Of a stretch of 64,000 nucleotides of DNA, positions 24,544-33,136 are shown piece after piece. The stretch is taken from the NCBI RefSeq assembly GCF_024498135.1, contig NZ_JANHOH010000002.1:124001-188000 (forward strand). The letters are read 5' to 3'. Under the pieces are notes generated by a model. That model was not told where the DNA came from. It saw nothing but the letters and a program-made list of their open reading frames with translations, and did no database searches. Every line of letters starts with the position of its first letter. The first letter of the stretch is position 1. This DNA comes from Mucilaginibacter aquariorum. GTDB taxonomy: Bacteria; Bacteroidota; Bacteroidia; Sphingobacteriales; Sphingobacteriaceae. The position numbers and the translations under genes were made by a program.

Positions 24544-25025
24544 AATCCTTTTCCTTTTAAAAAATTTAATGCCTGTTTCAGGCTATCCAACTTTAACGGT
24601 GATAACTTCCTTACTGGTATATCCCAATGTGTAGCCATCGAATCTACGTCGCCTTTGGGGTCTTCGTAGGTTTGTACAATAATGTCGTCGGCCTGGGTTT
24701 TTATTTGCAGGGTATCTGTAGCGGCTGTTCCGGCTATGTATTCCAGCTCGGTAAAGCGGTTCAAATTAAACGAATAATACTCCTGTTTGCCCTGTTGATA
24801 AGTTTTGCGCAGCCGGATAAAATGATCGGCCGTAAGGGTTATTTCGTACTTCTTTAGTTTGGGTTCAACAGTAGGGTCATAATTCTCGTTCAGGAACCTG
24901 TTGCCCCAGTTTATCCACTCCTGTTCGCCGGAAAACGCCTTAAAATCGCCAAAAAACAGCCCCGAAAGGGATATTAAGGTTATTAGCAACGCTTTTTTCT
25001 TTCCCGACAGAAGTGATGTTTGCAT
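24540..25025 (-). CDS. exported hypothetical protein
   Basis: 161 aa, unrecognised. A hydrophobic N-terminal segment (ALLITLISLSGLFFGDF) suggests export or an N-terminal anchor; the rest is soluble and polar. Overlaps the plug-like gene by 4 bases. The start Met at 25025 gives a good signal sequence and is 46 bases from the divergent gene at 25072. Confidence 0.75.
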   Translation of the reverse strand: MQTSLLSGKKKALLITLISLSGLFFGDFKAFSGEQEWINWGNRFLNENYDPTVEPKLKKYEITLTADHFIRLRKTYQQGKQEYYSFNLNRFTELEYIAGTAATDTLQIKTQADDIIVQTYEDPKGDVDSMATHWDIPVRKLSPLKLDSLKQALNFLKGKGL

Positions 25026-25071
25026 GACAACTTATAATAAACCTAAGTTAATAATTTGATAAATTTGCGAT

Positions 25072-25557
25072 ATGGAATTTTCTTCACATTCAAGAGTTTG
25101 GGTATACCAATCGGACAGGAAACTTACCGATGCCGAAGCATTACAAATACAGGTTCAGCTGGATAATTTTACCACCGGGTGGACAGCACACAACCACCAG
25201 TTGCTGGCCAAAGCCGAAATAAGGTACAACCGTTTCCTGATCCTGATTGTAGACGAAAGCCAGGCGGGCGCAAGCGGCTGCTCGATAGATAAATCGGTGA
25301 ACTTTATGAAACAACTGGAGCAACAGTTCGGGATTAACTTGTTTGACAGGTTTAACCTGGCTTACCGCGATGGGGAAGAGGTAGTATCCGTACCACGCCA
25401 CCAGTTTGAAGAACTTTTAAAAACTGGAAAGATCAATACTGAAACCGTTGTGTTTAACAACCTTGCCCAAAACTTAACCGAGCTGCAAACCAAATGGGAA
25501 GTGCCGTTTAAAGATAGCTGGCATATACAGCTGTTTAGGGATCTGGTGACTGTATAA
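25072..25557 (+). CDS. conserved Bacteroidota protein ('ABC transporter ATPase'-like)
   Basis: 161 aa, soluble. It belongs to a conserved Bacteroidota family often named 'ABC transporter ATPase' in databases; landmarks are SRVWVYQSDRKLTD, EIRYNRFLILIVDES, GASGCSIDKSVNFMKQLEQ and NLFDRFNLAYRDGE. No Walker A or ABC signature is present, so that name is wrong. The invariant Cys (SGCSID) may be functional. Role unknown. Confidence 0.85.
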   Translation: MEFSSHSRVWVYQSDRKLTDAEALQIQVQLDNFTTGWTAHNHQLLAKAEIRYNRFLILIVDESQAGASGCSIDKSVNFMKQLEQQFGINLFDRFNLAYRDGEEVVSVPRHQFEELLKTGKINTETVVFNNLAQNLTELQTKWEVPFKDSWHIQLFRDLVTV

Positions 25558-25606
25558 GCGGGCCTAACCACTCTCTAGTCAACAACTGGCCATTAAAACT
25601 AACCTT

Positions 25607-25894
25607 ATGTTCATCATCAACCTCAATTACATCGCCCCGCTGGAAGAGCTTGACCTGCATATGGAAGCCCATGTACAGTACCTGAAGAAGTATTACAAGG
25701 CAGAGGTATTCATCATGAGCGGCCGGAAGGTGCCGCGCACAGGCGGCGTTATTATTGCCCAGGCCGATTCAAAAGAGATACTGGAGAAGATCATCGCCGA
25801 AGACCCGTTCCACAAGCACAAGCTTGCCGAGTTTGAAATTACGGAGTTCCTGGCATCGCAATCACATCCCGGGTTGAAAGATATTTTGCGATAA
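25607..25894 (+). CDS. YciI-like protein
   Basis: 95 aa, ferredoxin-like (dimeric alpha/beta barrel) fold of the YciI family. Conserved region: MEAHVQYLKKYYKAEVFIMSGRKVPRTGGVIIAQADSKEIL, with the catalytic-type His (MEAHVQYL) and a late Asp-Pro-Phe (AEDPFHKH). Some YciI members are small hydrolases or dehalogenases; substrate unknown. Confidence 0.9.
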   Translation: MFIINLNYIAPLEELDLHMEAHVQYLKKYYKAEVFIMSGRKVPRTGGVIIAQADSKEILEKIIAEDPFHKHKLAEFEITEFLASQSHPGLKDILR

Positions 25895-25968
25895 CCGTTT
25901 GTCATCCTGAGGAATGAGGTGCCTGCGTTCCGCATAATAATTCTTTGTAATATTACTTATATTGCATT

Positions 25969-26574
25969 ATGGAACAGTATGATAGCCGGGTTGAGGCTTA
26001 CATAGATAAGTCGGCCGATTTTGCAAAACCAATTTTAACGTATTTAAGGCAGGTGATTCATGAAGCTTCGCCGTTAATAGCCGAAACCATTAAGTGGGGC
26101 TGCCCTTCGTTTGATTATAAAGGGCCAATAATAATGCTGGCGTCTTTTAAGCAGCATTGCGGGCTTAACTTATGGAAGGCATCGCTAATAGATGATCCAC
26201 AGCAGATAATGAAGCTAAATGATGAAAGCGCCGGGCAATTTGGCCGTATTGCCAGCCTCGCCGATCTGCCACCTAAGCATGTACTGATAGATTTTATAGA
26301 ACAGGGCGTTAAACTGAATGAAGCCGGTAAAAACGCTCCTGCCAAAAAAGCCACTGCCGAAAAAACGGAGTTGATAGTCCCTGATTATTTCGAGGCTGTG
26401 TTAAACGAGTATCCGCAGGCAAAGGCAACCTTTGATGCTTTTAGCTATTCGCATAAAAAAGAATACCTGGAGTGGATCATTGAAGCTAAAACCGATGTCA
26501 CCCGCGATAAACGCATGCAAACCGCTGTAGAATGGCTAACAGAGGGCAAATCAAGGCATTGGAAGTATAAGTAA
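25969..26574 (+). CDS. YdeI/OmpD-associated family protein
   Basis: 201 aa. N-terminal DUF1801 part (SRVEAYIDKSADFAKPILTYLRQVIHEASPLIAETIKWGCPSFDYKG), a charged linker, then a C-terminal YdeI domain (FEAVLNEYPQAKATFDAFSYSHKKEYLEWIIEAKTDVTRDKRMQTAVEWL). Family function is poorly known, linked to stress and surface phenotypes in enterics. The next gene is a second DUF1801 protein, convergent, 10 bases away. Confidence 0.9.
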   Translation: MEQYDSRVEAYIDKSADFAKPILTYLRQVIHEASPLIAETIKWGCPSFDYKGPIIMLASFKQHCGLNLWKASLIDDPQQIMKLNDESAGQFGRIASLADLPPKHVLIDFIEQGVKLNEAGKNAPAKKATAEKTELIVPDYFEAVLNEYPQAKATFDAFSYSHKKEYLEWIIEAKTDVTRDKRMQTAVEWLTEGKSRHWKYK

Positions 26575-26584
26575 AATCAGCGTG

Positions 26585-26995
26585 CTACTTCTCTATCAAA
26601 GCCAGCCACTTTGTTATCACATCCTGCAAGGCAGCCGTTTTCGCCTGTACATCCTCCATGTCTTTAAAAATAGCCAATCGTCTGCCGTCTTTATAATCAC
26701 CCTCTAAAAACCCCGTGGTATCATCCACCTTTGCACCGCTTGGGAACACCAGCATAACGCGGTTTTTGTGCAGGTTCATTACGATTATATCCCGCTTATA
26801 TTCTTTAGGGTCGAAGGGGGCTATTTCCCCGGTATAGTAAAAGCTGGGATTGTTCCATTTGATGTGTTCAGCAATTTCGCCGTCGGTGTTTAAAATGATC
26901 TGCCTTAGTGTTTCAACCACATCGCGGATAGCAGGATCGAGCTTTTGGATATGCGCGGTTACCTGCTGCTGATCGGTGAGGGTTGATTTGGGCAT
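26585..26995 (-). CDS. DUF1801 protein
   Basis: 136 aa. A stand-alone DUF1801 domain (LDPAIRDVVETLRQIILNTDGEIAEHIKWNNPSFYYTGEIAPF), related to the N-terminal part of the neighbouring YdeI-like protein. The two probably arose from the same family and are read toward each other. Function unknown. Confidence 0.88.
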   Translation of the reverse strand: MPKSTLTDQQQVTAHIQKLDPAIRDVVETLRQIILNTDGEIAEHIKWNNPSFYYTGEIAPFDPKEYKRDIIVMNLHKNRVMLVFPSGAKVDDTTGFLEGDYKDGRRLAIFKDMEDVQAKTAALQDVITKWLALIEK

Positions 26996-27389
26996 GCTGA
27001 TTTATAATGGTGTGATTATCAAAGATAATAAACCTAATTGTCATCCTGAGGAACGAAGGATCTATTAGCGAGGGTGCATGTTTGTTAGTAAATGGCGTGA
27101 AAAGTGTTCACGTTCACGGCCGTGAACACCATCGTTAACGCGTAAATAGCTGATAATAAGCAGATTTAAAAATAAGCTACTGGCGAAATAACGTCACCAT
27201 TAAATCCAAACATAGCACAGGTAAGCATGTACTGGGACAGAATCGCTTAAAACTCTAGCGGCCCCAACCTGCGCATCCGTCATCCTGAATTTATTTCAGG
27301 ATCTCTCGGGACAAGTTGCCACCATAATTTAATACTTAGCATGTGGGATGCCGAAATAAATTCGGCATGACGGTTCATTGCGGAATTGC
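26996..27389. repeat. 394-bp gap with REP-like repeats and a palindrome
   Basis: No gene. GTCATCCTGAGGAA at about 27041 is a second copy of the element at about 25901. GTTCACGGCCGTGAAC (27112-27127) is a perfect 16-bp palindrome. At 27278-27304 and 27347-27374 lie two inverted, homologous copies of a unit that begins CCGTCAT and contains GAATTTATTTC, each arm itself being a hairpin, with base changes in one half compensated in the other. These are typical dispersed intergenic repeats in the group. Confidence 0.7.
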
Positions 27390-28136
27390 TTAAAACTCCA
27401 GCGGGCCAAGCCTGCGCATATTTTTCATGATGAGATATTGCCTGTGCCTTAAATATCGGGTAGGCTTGGTCGCGCTCCACTTAAGCGGACTGGGGAATAT
27501 CACTGCTATGGCCGCCGACTGCCTGCGGGTTAATTGCGATGCTGGTTTATGAAAGTAAGCCTGCGATGCGGCTTCTATGCCGTATATGCCATCGCCCATT
27601 TCAATTACGTTTAGGTATACCTCCATAATGCGTTTCTTGGTCCAGAAGGCCTCTATGAGCACCGTGAACCATGCTTCGAAACCCTTGCGCACAAATGAGC
27701 GGCCGGGATACAGGAAAACGTTTTTGGCGGTTTGCTGGCTAATGGTGCTGCCACCTATCAGTTTTTTGCTTTTGGCATTTTTTTGGATGGCGCGCTCTAT
27801 CGCTCTAAAATCAAAACCGTGGTTCTCTAAAAAACTTTGGTCTTCGGCAGCAACGGCGGCGCGTTTCATAGGGTCGGCAATCTGGTCAAAATCTACCCAT
27901 TGCTTGTCTATCTTCCAGTCTTTGCCATCGGCTTTGCGTTCAAAGCCACGTTGTATCATTAGCCAGGTAAAAGGCGGGTTTACAAACTTGAATAATAACA
28001 CACCAAACAAACTGGCGGCAACAAACGCAATAACAACCAGCTTTACTATCCGTAAAACCAGCCTTACAATGCCGATATTAAAAAAACCTTTTGTTTTGCT
28101 GCTGCTTTTTTTGCGGCTTTGTACCTTCTTCGCCAT
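27390..28136 (-). CDS. mtgA: monofunctional peptidoglycan glycosyltransferase
   Basis: Polymerises lipid II into glycan strands at the inner membrane. GT51 landmarks: VAAEDQSFLENHGFDFRAI (with the catalytic Glu of the EDxxFxxHxGxD motif), GGSTISQQTAKNVFL, RKGFEAWFTVLIEAFWTKKRIMEVYLN and EMGDGIYGIEAASQAYF. One N-terminal TM (LVLRIVKLVVIAFVAASLFGVL), no transpeptidase domain. I start it at the Met at 28136 (MAKKVQSRKK); an upstream Met at 28187 would lie in the hairpin terminator. 248 residues, normal size. Confidence 0.94.
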   Translation of the reverse strand: MAKKVQSRKKSSSKTKGFFNIGIVRLVLRIVKLVVIAFVAASLFGVLLFKFVNPPFTWLMIQRGFERKADGKDWKIDKQWVDFDQIADPMKRAAVAAEDQSFLENHGFDFRAIERAIQKNAKSKKLIGGSTISQQTAKNVFLYPGRSFVRKGFEAWFTVLIEAFWTKKRIMEVYLNVIEMGDGIYGIEAASQAYFHKPASQLTRRQSAAIAVIFPSPLKWSATKPTRYLRHRQYLIMKNMRRLGPLEF

Positions 28137-28186
28137 TGTAAATTTTGATACCCCTAATCTGCAGATAATCTTTTTATTTAAACACA

Positions 28187-28220
28187 AAAAAGGTGTTTAG
28201 CCTAAACTAAACACCTTTTT
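28187..28220. terminator. bidirectional terminator between rplI and mtgA
   Basis: AAAAAGGTGTTTAG (28187-28200) is exactly complementary to 28207-28220, with a 6-base loop and T/A runs on both sides. It ends the rpsF-rpsR-rplI message. Confidence 0.85.
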
Positions 28221-28291
28221 AAATTCTAAGTCTAATTTTCAAATTTTATGACTCCAAATCTGAAATCGTAAATCTAAAATCCGAAATCAGG

Positions 28292-28735
28292 TTACTCAGC
28301 AACAACTGAGAAAGGAACCTGAACTTTTACTTCTTTATGCAGGTTCACAATTGCGGTGTAATCACCAACAAATTTAGGCTCCTGATCAAAAGTGATACGA
28401 CGACGGTCAACTTCAAAACCTTCTTTCTTTAATGCATCAGCTACCTGAATGGTATTGATAGCACCGAAAATTTTGCCGCTTTCGCCAGCTTTAGCGCCGA
28501 TAGTAAGTTTTACACCTTCTAAACGTGCAGCTATCGCGTCAGCATCTTTGCGTATTTTTTCTTGTTTAAACTGTGCTTGCTTTAAGTTTTCTGCTAAAAC
28601 TTTACGTGCGCTTACAGTTGCTAATATTGCGTAACCTTTTGGGATAAGAAAATTGCGGCCATAACCTGGCTTTACATTCACTACATCGTCTTTATCGCCG
28701 AGGTTTTTTACGTCTTGTTTTAAAATAACTTCCAT
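28292..28735 (-). CDS. rplI: 50S ribosomal protein L9
   Basis: 147 aa. Starts MEVILKQDVKNLGDKDDVVNVKPGYGRNFLIPKGYA, the L9 signature, with the long central helix and a C-terminal RNA-binding domain. Binds 23S rRNA near the L1 stalk and limits frameshifting. Last gene of the rpsF-rpsR-rplI operon, 16 bases after rpsR. Confidence 0.98.
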   Translation of the reverse strand: MEVILKQDVKNLGDKDDVVNVKPGYGRNFLIPKGYAILATVSARKVLAENLKQAQFKQEKIRKDADAIAARLEGVKLTIGAKAGESGKIFGAINTIQVADALKKEGFEVDRRRITFDQEPKFVGDYTAIVNLHKEVKVQVPFSVVAE

Positions 28736-28751
28736 TGCTTTTTACCTCCGA

Positions 28752-29015
28752 TTATTTTAATGAGTCTGTAACATAAGGTAATAAACCGATGTGGCGCGCA
28801 CGCTTAACAGCCTGTGCCACTTTACGCTGGAACTTCAAAGAAGTACCTGTTAAACGGCGGGGTAATACTTTACCCTGATCGTTAATAAACTTTAATAAAA
28901 AGTTAGCGTCTTTGTAATCGATATACTTAATACCATTCTTTTTGAAACGGCAGTATTTTTTACGGTTATCCTCCACTTTTGGAGCGGTAACGTATTTAAT
29001 TTGGTCGTTTGCCAT
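28752..29015 (-). CDS. rpsR: 30S ribosomal protein S18
   Basis: 87 aa. Contains [62 protein letters not shown], the full S18 core. Forms a heterodimer with S6 on the small-subunit platform. Its ATG overlaps the rpsF stop by one base (TAATG), which favours equal synthesis. Confidence 0.98.
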   Translation of the reverse strand: MANDQIKYVTAPKVEDNRKKYCRFKKNGIKYIDYKDANFLLKFINDQGKVLPRRLTGTSLKFQRKVAQAVKRARHIGLLPYVTDSLK

Positions 29016-29380
29016 TAGTTGTTTTCCTCCACTTTAGCTGCAGGTTTCTTGTTAAAAGCACCGCTGCGTTTTTTGTCATTGTAAGCAATGGCATGTTTAT
29101 CCAAAGCAATGGTTAGGAAGCGCAAAACACGCTCATCGCGCCTTAATTCAACTTCCAGTTTGTTAATTAAATCACCCGGAGCCTTGAATTCAGTTAAGTG
29201 ATAGTACCCTGTAGTTTTCTTCTGAATAGGGTACGCTAATTTTCTCAAACCCCAATTATCCTCCTGGACAATTTCGGCTCCGTTATCTGTTAAAACTTTG
29301 CTGTATTTGGCAATTGCCTCTTTAGCAGTTTCATCTGATAACAACGGGGTTAGAACGATCACGATTTCGTACTGTTGCAT
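29015..29380 (-). CDS. rpsF: 30S ribosomal protein S6
   Basis: 121 aa. Typical N-terminus ([17 protein letters not shown]) and [22 protein letters not shown]; ends in a charged tail. Partner of S18. The first gene of the operon, with a clear promoter at 29424-29454 and a short leader that contains a small hairpin (CCCG/CGGG at about 29406-29419). Confidence 0.98.
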   Translation of the reverse strand: MQQYEIVIVLTPLLSDETAKEAIAKYSKVLTDNGAEIVQEDNWGLRKLAYPIQKKTTGYYHLTEFKAPGDLINKLEVELRRDERVLRFLTIALDKHAIAYNDKKRSGAFNKKPAAKVEENN

Positions 29381-29423
29381 TATTATTTTGATTTTTAATT
29401 AATTACCCGCTATTACGGGGCTG

Positions 29424-29454
29424 CAAATGTAGCAAGAATATTTTAAGAATCAAA
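29424..29454 (-). promoter_or_regulatory. promoter of the rpsF-rpsR-rplI operon
   Basis: On the minus strand TTTG (29454-29451), 19 bases, then TACATTTG (29431-29424): both elements of the Bacteroidota promoter with correct spacing. Transcription would start near 29417, about 37 bases before the rpsF ATG. Confidence 0.82.
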
Positions 29455-29516
29455 TACTTGTATAGCTAAACTAATGTATATTTTTACGGCATAATTGGAT
29501 CTAAACATTATCACTC

Positions 29517-30131
29517 ATGAAAAAAACTCTACTGTTGCTGGCCTTGTGTATTCCTTTATTGTTATCAACAGCTAACGCGCAAACAAGCCCGGGCCCTGTT
29601 GAACAAAAATTGACTAATACCTTATGCGACTGTATCTCGAAGCTTGACTTATCCAAAATAAACAATAGTGAAGAAGCAAATAAAGCTTTTATGGATTGTT
29701 TTATGGCCCAGTCAGATCTGATAGTTGACTTAGCAGCAGAAAGACATGTGGAGATGGATGATAGTGAAGCCATGAACAAAATTGGTACCGGTATCGGTGC
29801 AAATTTACTAAAACAAAAGTGCGATGGTTTTTTAAAGTTAGCTGTTAAAATGGCCGATAAAAAAGGCGAAGTTGCAATTGAATCAACTACGGGTGCTTTT
29901 AAACGGATAGATAATAAAGGCTTTAACTATATTGTGATAGCAGATAATGCCGGCAGCCAAAAATCCTTTTTGTGGTTGCGGGAGTTTGCCGGGTCTGATA
30001 AGTTTACGGGGGCAACAACCACTTTACTTAATAAAAAACTTAAAGTTAGCTGGCAGGAAATAGAAGTGTATCTGCCGCAGGCCAAAGGGTATTTTAAGGT
30101 TAAAGAAATTACGGCTATTGATGTTTTATAA
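29517..30131 (+). CDS. exported hypothetical protein
   Basis: 204 aa, unrecognised. Clean signal peptide (LLLLALCIPLLLSTANA|Q). The mature N-terminal half has regularly placed Cys (LCDCISKL, FMDCFMAQ, KQKCDGF) in a helical context; the C-terminal half is probably beta-rich (FNYIVIADNAGSQKSFLWL...LKVSWQEIEVYLPQAKGYFKVKEITAIDVL). Likely periplasmic. A short sequence resembling its last codons recurs after the next gene (30766-30798). Confidence 0.8.
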   Translation: MKKTLLLLALCIPLLLSTANAQTSPGPVEQKLTNTLCDCISKLDLSKINNSEEANKAFMDCFMAQSDLIVDLAAERHVEMDDSEAMNKIGTGIGANLLKQKCDGFLKLAVKMADKKGEVAIESTTGAFKRIDNKGFNYIVIADNAGSQKSFLWLREFAGSDKFTGATTTLLNKKLKVSWQEIEVYLPQAKGYFKVKEITAIDVL

Positions 30132-30156
30132 CGGATCAATAGCCTTTGTGGTGCGT

Positions 30157-30753
30157 ATGTTACGAACAGTAACAGTGAAGAATAATGCTTGCATTTTAAT
30201 AGCTGTGCTTTCTCTTCAATTCTTAGGGTGTCATGAAAAAGATGGCCTTATGAATTACGAACTGAAAAAATTGGGAGCAGTAATTAAAATACCGGGTTCA
30301 TATAAACCAGTTACTGAAAAAGATATAGAGCGGATTATTTACAAGAAACAGGATTTAGGATTTAAAAACGACTTATTGAGAATGTGCCGTTTAAACCCTA
30401 AATGTGAATTTTTGATTGATACCTTGAACCCATACAAGTTTATTATGACTTCGGAAATAACCCCATATTTTAAAATAGATAGTAATGCGTTCTATTTCAC
30501 AATAGACCATGAGCGGTCAATATCAAGCTCAAGTCCTAATATAAGCGATTCAGTTTATTATGTTGGTTCAAAAATGGGGAGTTTCTCAGGCTTTAAATTT
30601 ATTGAATCTAAATATTTAAGAAAATTAAATGCCTATAAGCGAATTAGCTACAATTACATGATTTCGTCTAATAAAAAAATTATTGGTATTGGTTTTTATA
30701 GCCCAGAGGAACAAGATGTTAGGCGGTTCATAAACACGATCAAGAAAAAATAA
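30157..30753 (+). CDS. lipoprotein of unknown function
   Basis: 198 aa from the Met at 30157, which gives a good signal peptide ending in a lipobox (LSLQFLGC|HEKD). An earlier Met at 30118 would add residues that spoil it and overlap the upstream gene. The mature protein is mixed and soluble, with no domain I can name. It probably shares a transcript with the exported protein before it. Confidence 0.72.
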   Translation: MLRTVTVKNNACILIAVLSLQFLGCHEKDGLMNYELKKLGAVIKIPGSYKPVTEKDIERIIYKKQDLGFKNDLLRMCRLNPKCEFLIDTLNPYKFIMTSEITPYFKIDSNAFYFTIDHERSISSSSPNISDSVYYVGSKMGSFSGFKFIESKYLRKLNAYKRISYNYMISSNKKIIGIGFYSPEEQDVRRFINTIKKK

Positions 30754-30842
30754 ACGCTGTTGAGCGCTGAGGAGATTATTGGGATTGACGTTTTGTAAAA
30801 CATAAACGATAAGCAATGTGTCTTTATTAAAAATATAACGCC

Positions 30843-31082
30843 ATGCAATTTTCCAATCAATACCCCGGTCAGGATAACGCCGAAGATTTTGCGGATGATA
30901 CTAATTTAACCCCGTCCGCTGAAGATAGCCCTGTTGAAGGCGACTGGAACGACGAGGAAGATGAGGACTTTGATGACCAGATGGAGTTGGAAGAAGATAT
31001 GCGCGAGATACGTACTGCGGATGATCTGGGAGAGCCCGATCCGGAAGATGACGATCATATGCCTGATGGCGACATGCAGTAG
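30843..31082 (+). CDS. small acidic protein
   Basis: 79 aa, extremely acidic (EEDEDFDDQMELEEDM, DPEDDDHMPDGDM), probably disordered. A TAT AACGCC leader with no clear ribosome site precedes it. It lies just upstream of dnaX. A second acidic protein of different sequence follows dnaX on the other strand (33137-33565). Function unknown. Confidence 0.65.
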   Translation: MQFSNQYPGQDNAEDFADDTNLTPSAEDSPVEGDWNDEEDEDFDDQMELEEDMREIRTADDLGEPDPEDDDHMPDGDMQ

Positions 31083-31154
31083 GCAAACGCCAATTTTATT
31101 CACAATCCTTAATTGAGGTTTTAACTTAAAGCAATTGTTGTTACCTTAGTGCCT

Positions 31155-33002
31155 GTGGATAATTTCATTGTTTCGGCACGCAAATATCGCCCGGCTACTT
31201 TCGAAACCGTTGTAGGTCAGCAGCATATAACTAATACGCTAAAAAATGCTATTAAGAATAATCAGCTGGCACAGGCATTTTTATTCTGCGGACCAAGGGG
31301 AGTGGGTAAAACCACCTGCGCGCGGATACTGGCAAAAACCATTAATTGTACCGATTTACAGCCCAATGGCGAAGCCTGCGGCGTGTGCGACAGCTGCCGT
31401 GCTTTTATGAACGGTAACTCGTTTAACGTACACGAGCTGGATGCGGCCTCAAATAACTCGGTTGATGATATCCGTAGTTTGATAGAGCAGGTACGCATAC
31501 CGCCACAAGCCGCCCGTTACAAGGTTTATATTATTGATGAGGTGCATATGCTATCGCAGGCGGCGTTTAACGCTTTCCTGAAAACGCTTGAAGAACCACC
31601 CAACTACGCCATATTTATATTAGCCACTACCGAAAAGCACAAAATACTGCCTACCATATTATCCCGTTGCCAGATCTTTGATTTTAACCGCATCAGGGTA
31701 GAGGATATGGCTGGCCACCTGGCAGGTATAGCCCAAAAGGAAAACATTACCTACGAGAACGACGGCCTGCACATTATTGCCCAAAAGGCAGATGGTGGCT
31801 TGCGTGATGCCTTATCGATGTTTGATCAGATAGTGAGTTTTAGCGGCGGTAATGTTACCTATCGTTCGGTTATTGATAACCTGAACATACTTGATTACGA
31901 CTACTACTTTAATATAACCGATAAGCTATTAGCCGAAGACAGCGCCACAACATTGCTGCTTTTTGACGAGATCTTATCCAAGGGGTTTGACGGTGCGCAT
32001 TTTATATCCGGCCTGTCCGAGCATTTCCGTAACCTGCTGGTAGGGAAGGATGCATCAACCATAAAACTGCTGGAAGTTAGCGAAACTATAAAGGCGCGTT
32101 ACCTGCAGCAATCGCAGGCGGCATCGGTATCGTTCCTGCTATCGGCCATGAATATAGCCAACCAGTGCGATATCAGTTACAAGCAAAGTAAGAACCAGCG
32201 TTTACAGGTAGAGCTTGCCCTGCTCAAAATGAGTAACCTGCTCTCGATATTTAATTTATCGGCCCTGCCGGTAAGTGAAAACGCTGCTGCCCCAAACGGG
32301 GAGTTAAAAAAAAAACCTGATACCTCAGTAAATAGCACCCCTGTAAGCGATAATACTACAGAAGATATGACTGTTGTAAGGGATAACCCAGTTACTTATA
32401 ACAGGACGTCGCCGGTTACTTCACCTGCAACTACGCCCGCCGCTACACCAACAATGGCCATGCCTGCTGCCGAAGCTAAGCCCGAACTTGCGGCCGAAAA
32501 ACCAAAGGTATTTATCCCTAATGTGCACAGCGGGGCTACGTCTATAAAAATACCCTCGTTAAAAGATCTGGGTAAACAGGTAGAAGAGGCAGCCCAGGAA
32601 GAGGAAGATCCCTATTTAAAAGGCACTGATAAAGAATCGTTCACCATTGACCAGTTTTTACAGCTATGGACCAACCATGGCGCTAAACTAAAGGCAGAAG
32701 GTAAGGCGGCAACTTTGTACACCATATTTACATCGGTTACGCCAATAGTTTTAGGCCCCGAGAATTTTGAGGTGCCTGTAGCTAATAAAGTACAGGAGCA
32801 GGCCTTTAGAGACGAGCGCCCATACCTGCTAAACTTTTTACGCACTACGCTTAAAAATTTCAGTATTGAAGTTAATGCCAAAGTGGAAGAATCGACCGTG
32901 GTACGTAAACCATACACCGCTATGGAAAAATTCCAATATCTGGCGGCCAAAAACCCACAGCTTATCGATCTGAAGAATAAGTTTAATTTGGATTTCGATT
33001 AG
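31155..33002 (+). CDS. dnaX: DNA polymerase III subunit gamma/tau
   Basis: Clamp-loader ATPase and replisome organiser. Begins MDNFIVSARKYRP, the usual start in Bacteroidota, from a GTG at 31155; another GTG is at 31149. Walker A GPRGVGKT (about 46-53), a four-Cys zinc module (C..CGVCDSC), Walker B IIDEVH and sensor SRCQIFDF are present. A proline/alanine/threonine-rich linker (about 375-460) precedes a tau-type C-terminal domain. I see no slippery A-run typical of the E. coli gamma frameshift in its usual place, although an A9 run occurs at about 32308-32316 in the linker. Confidence 0.96.
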   Translation: MDNFIVSARKYRPATFETVVGQQHITNTLKNAIKNNQLAQAFLFCGPRGVGKTTCARILAKTINCTDLQPNGEACGVCDSCRAFMNGNSFNVHELDAASNNSVDDIRSLIEQVRIPPQAARYKVYIIDEVHMLSQAAFNAFLKTLEEPPNYAIFILATTEKHKILPTILSRCQIFDFNRIRVEDMAGHLAGIAQKENITYENDGLHIIAQKADGGLRDALSMFDQIVSFSGGNVTYRSVIDNLNILDYDYYFNITDKLLAEDSATTLLLFDEILSKGFDGAHFISGLSEHFRNLLVGKDASTIKLLEVSETIKARYLQQSQAASVSFLLSAMNIANQCDISYKQSKNQRLQVELALLKMSNLLSIFNLSALPVSENAAAPNGELKKKPDTSVNSTPVSDNTTEDMTVVRDNPVTYNRTSPVTSPATTPAATPTMAMPAAEAKPELAAEKPKVFIPNVHSGATSIKIPSLKDLGKQVEEAAQEEEDPYLKGTDKESFTIDQFLQLWTNHGAKLKAEGKAATLYTIFTSVTPIVLGPENFEVPVANKVQEQAFRDERPYLLNFLRTTLKNFSIEVNAKVEESTVVRKPYTAMEKFQYLAAKNPQLIDLKNKFNLDFD

Positions 33003-33034
33003 GTGGGTTTTACCACAGCGTACACAAAGATAAA

Positions 33035-33085
33035 AACACAGAGAGCACAGAGTTTTATTTAAAAAATCTCTGTGCTCTCTGTGTT
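33035..33085. repeat. 18-bp inverted repeat after dnaX
   Basis: AACACAGAGAGCACAGAG (33035-33052) pairs exactly with 33068-33085. The neighbouring bases hold further accacag/ctgtggt motifs (33012, 33108), a dispersed repeat common in Bacteroidota. It may also end dnaX transcription. Confidence 0.8.
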
Positions 33086-33136
33086 AATAAACAAATATAT
33101 CCTCTGTGACCTCTGTGGTTAAATCACAAACAACAT

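Noticed and set aside
25072..25557. ABC transporter ATPase
   Set aside because: Common database name, but there is no Walker A, ABC signature or Walker B motif.
32300..32320. Programmed frameshift site in dnaX at the A9 run
   Set aside because: The run lies in the linker, but I see no clear stimulatory hairpin or early stop that would make a defined gamma product; left as a remark.
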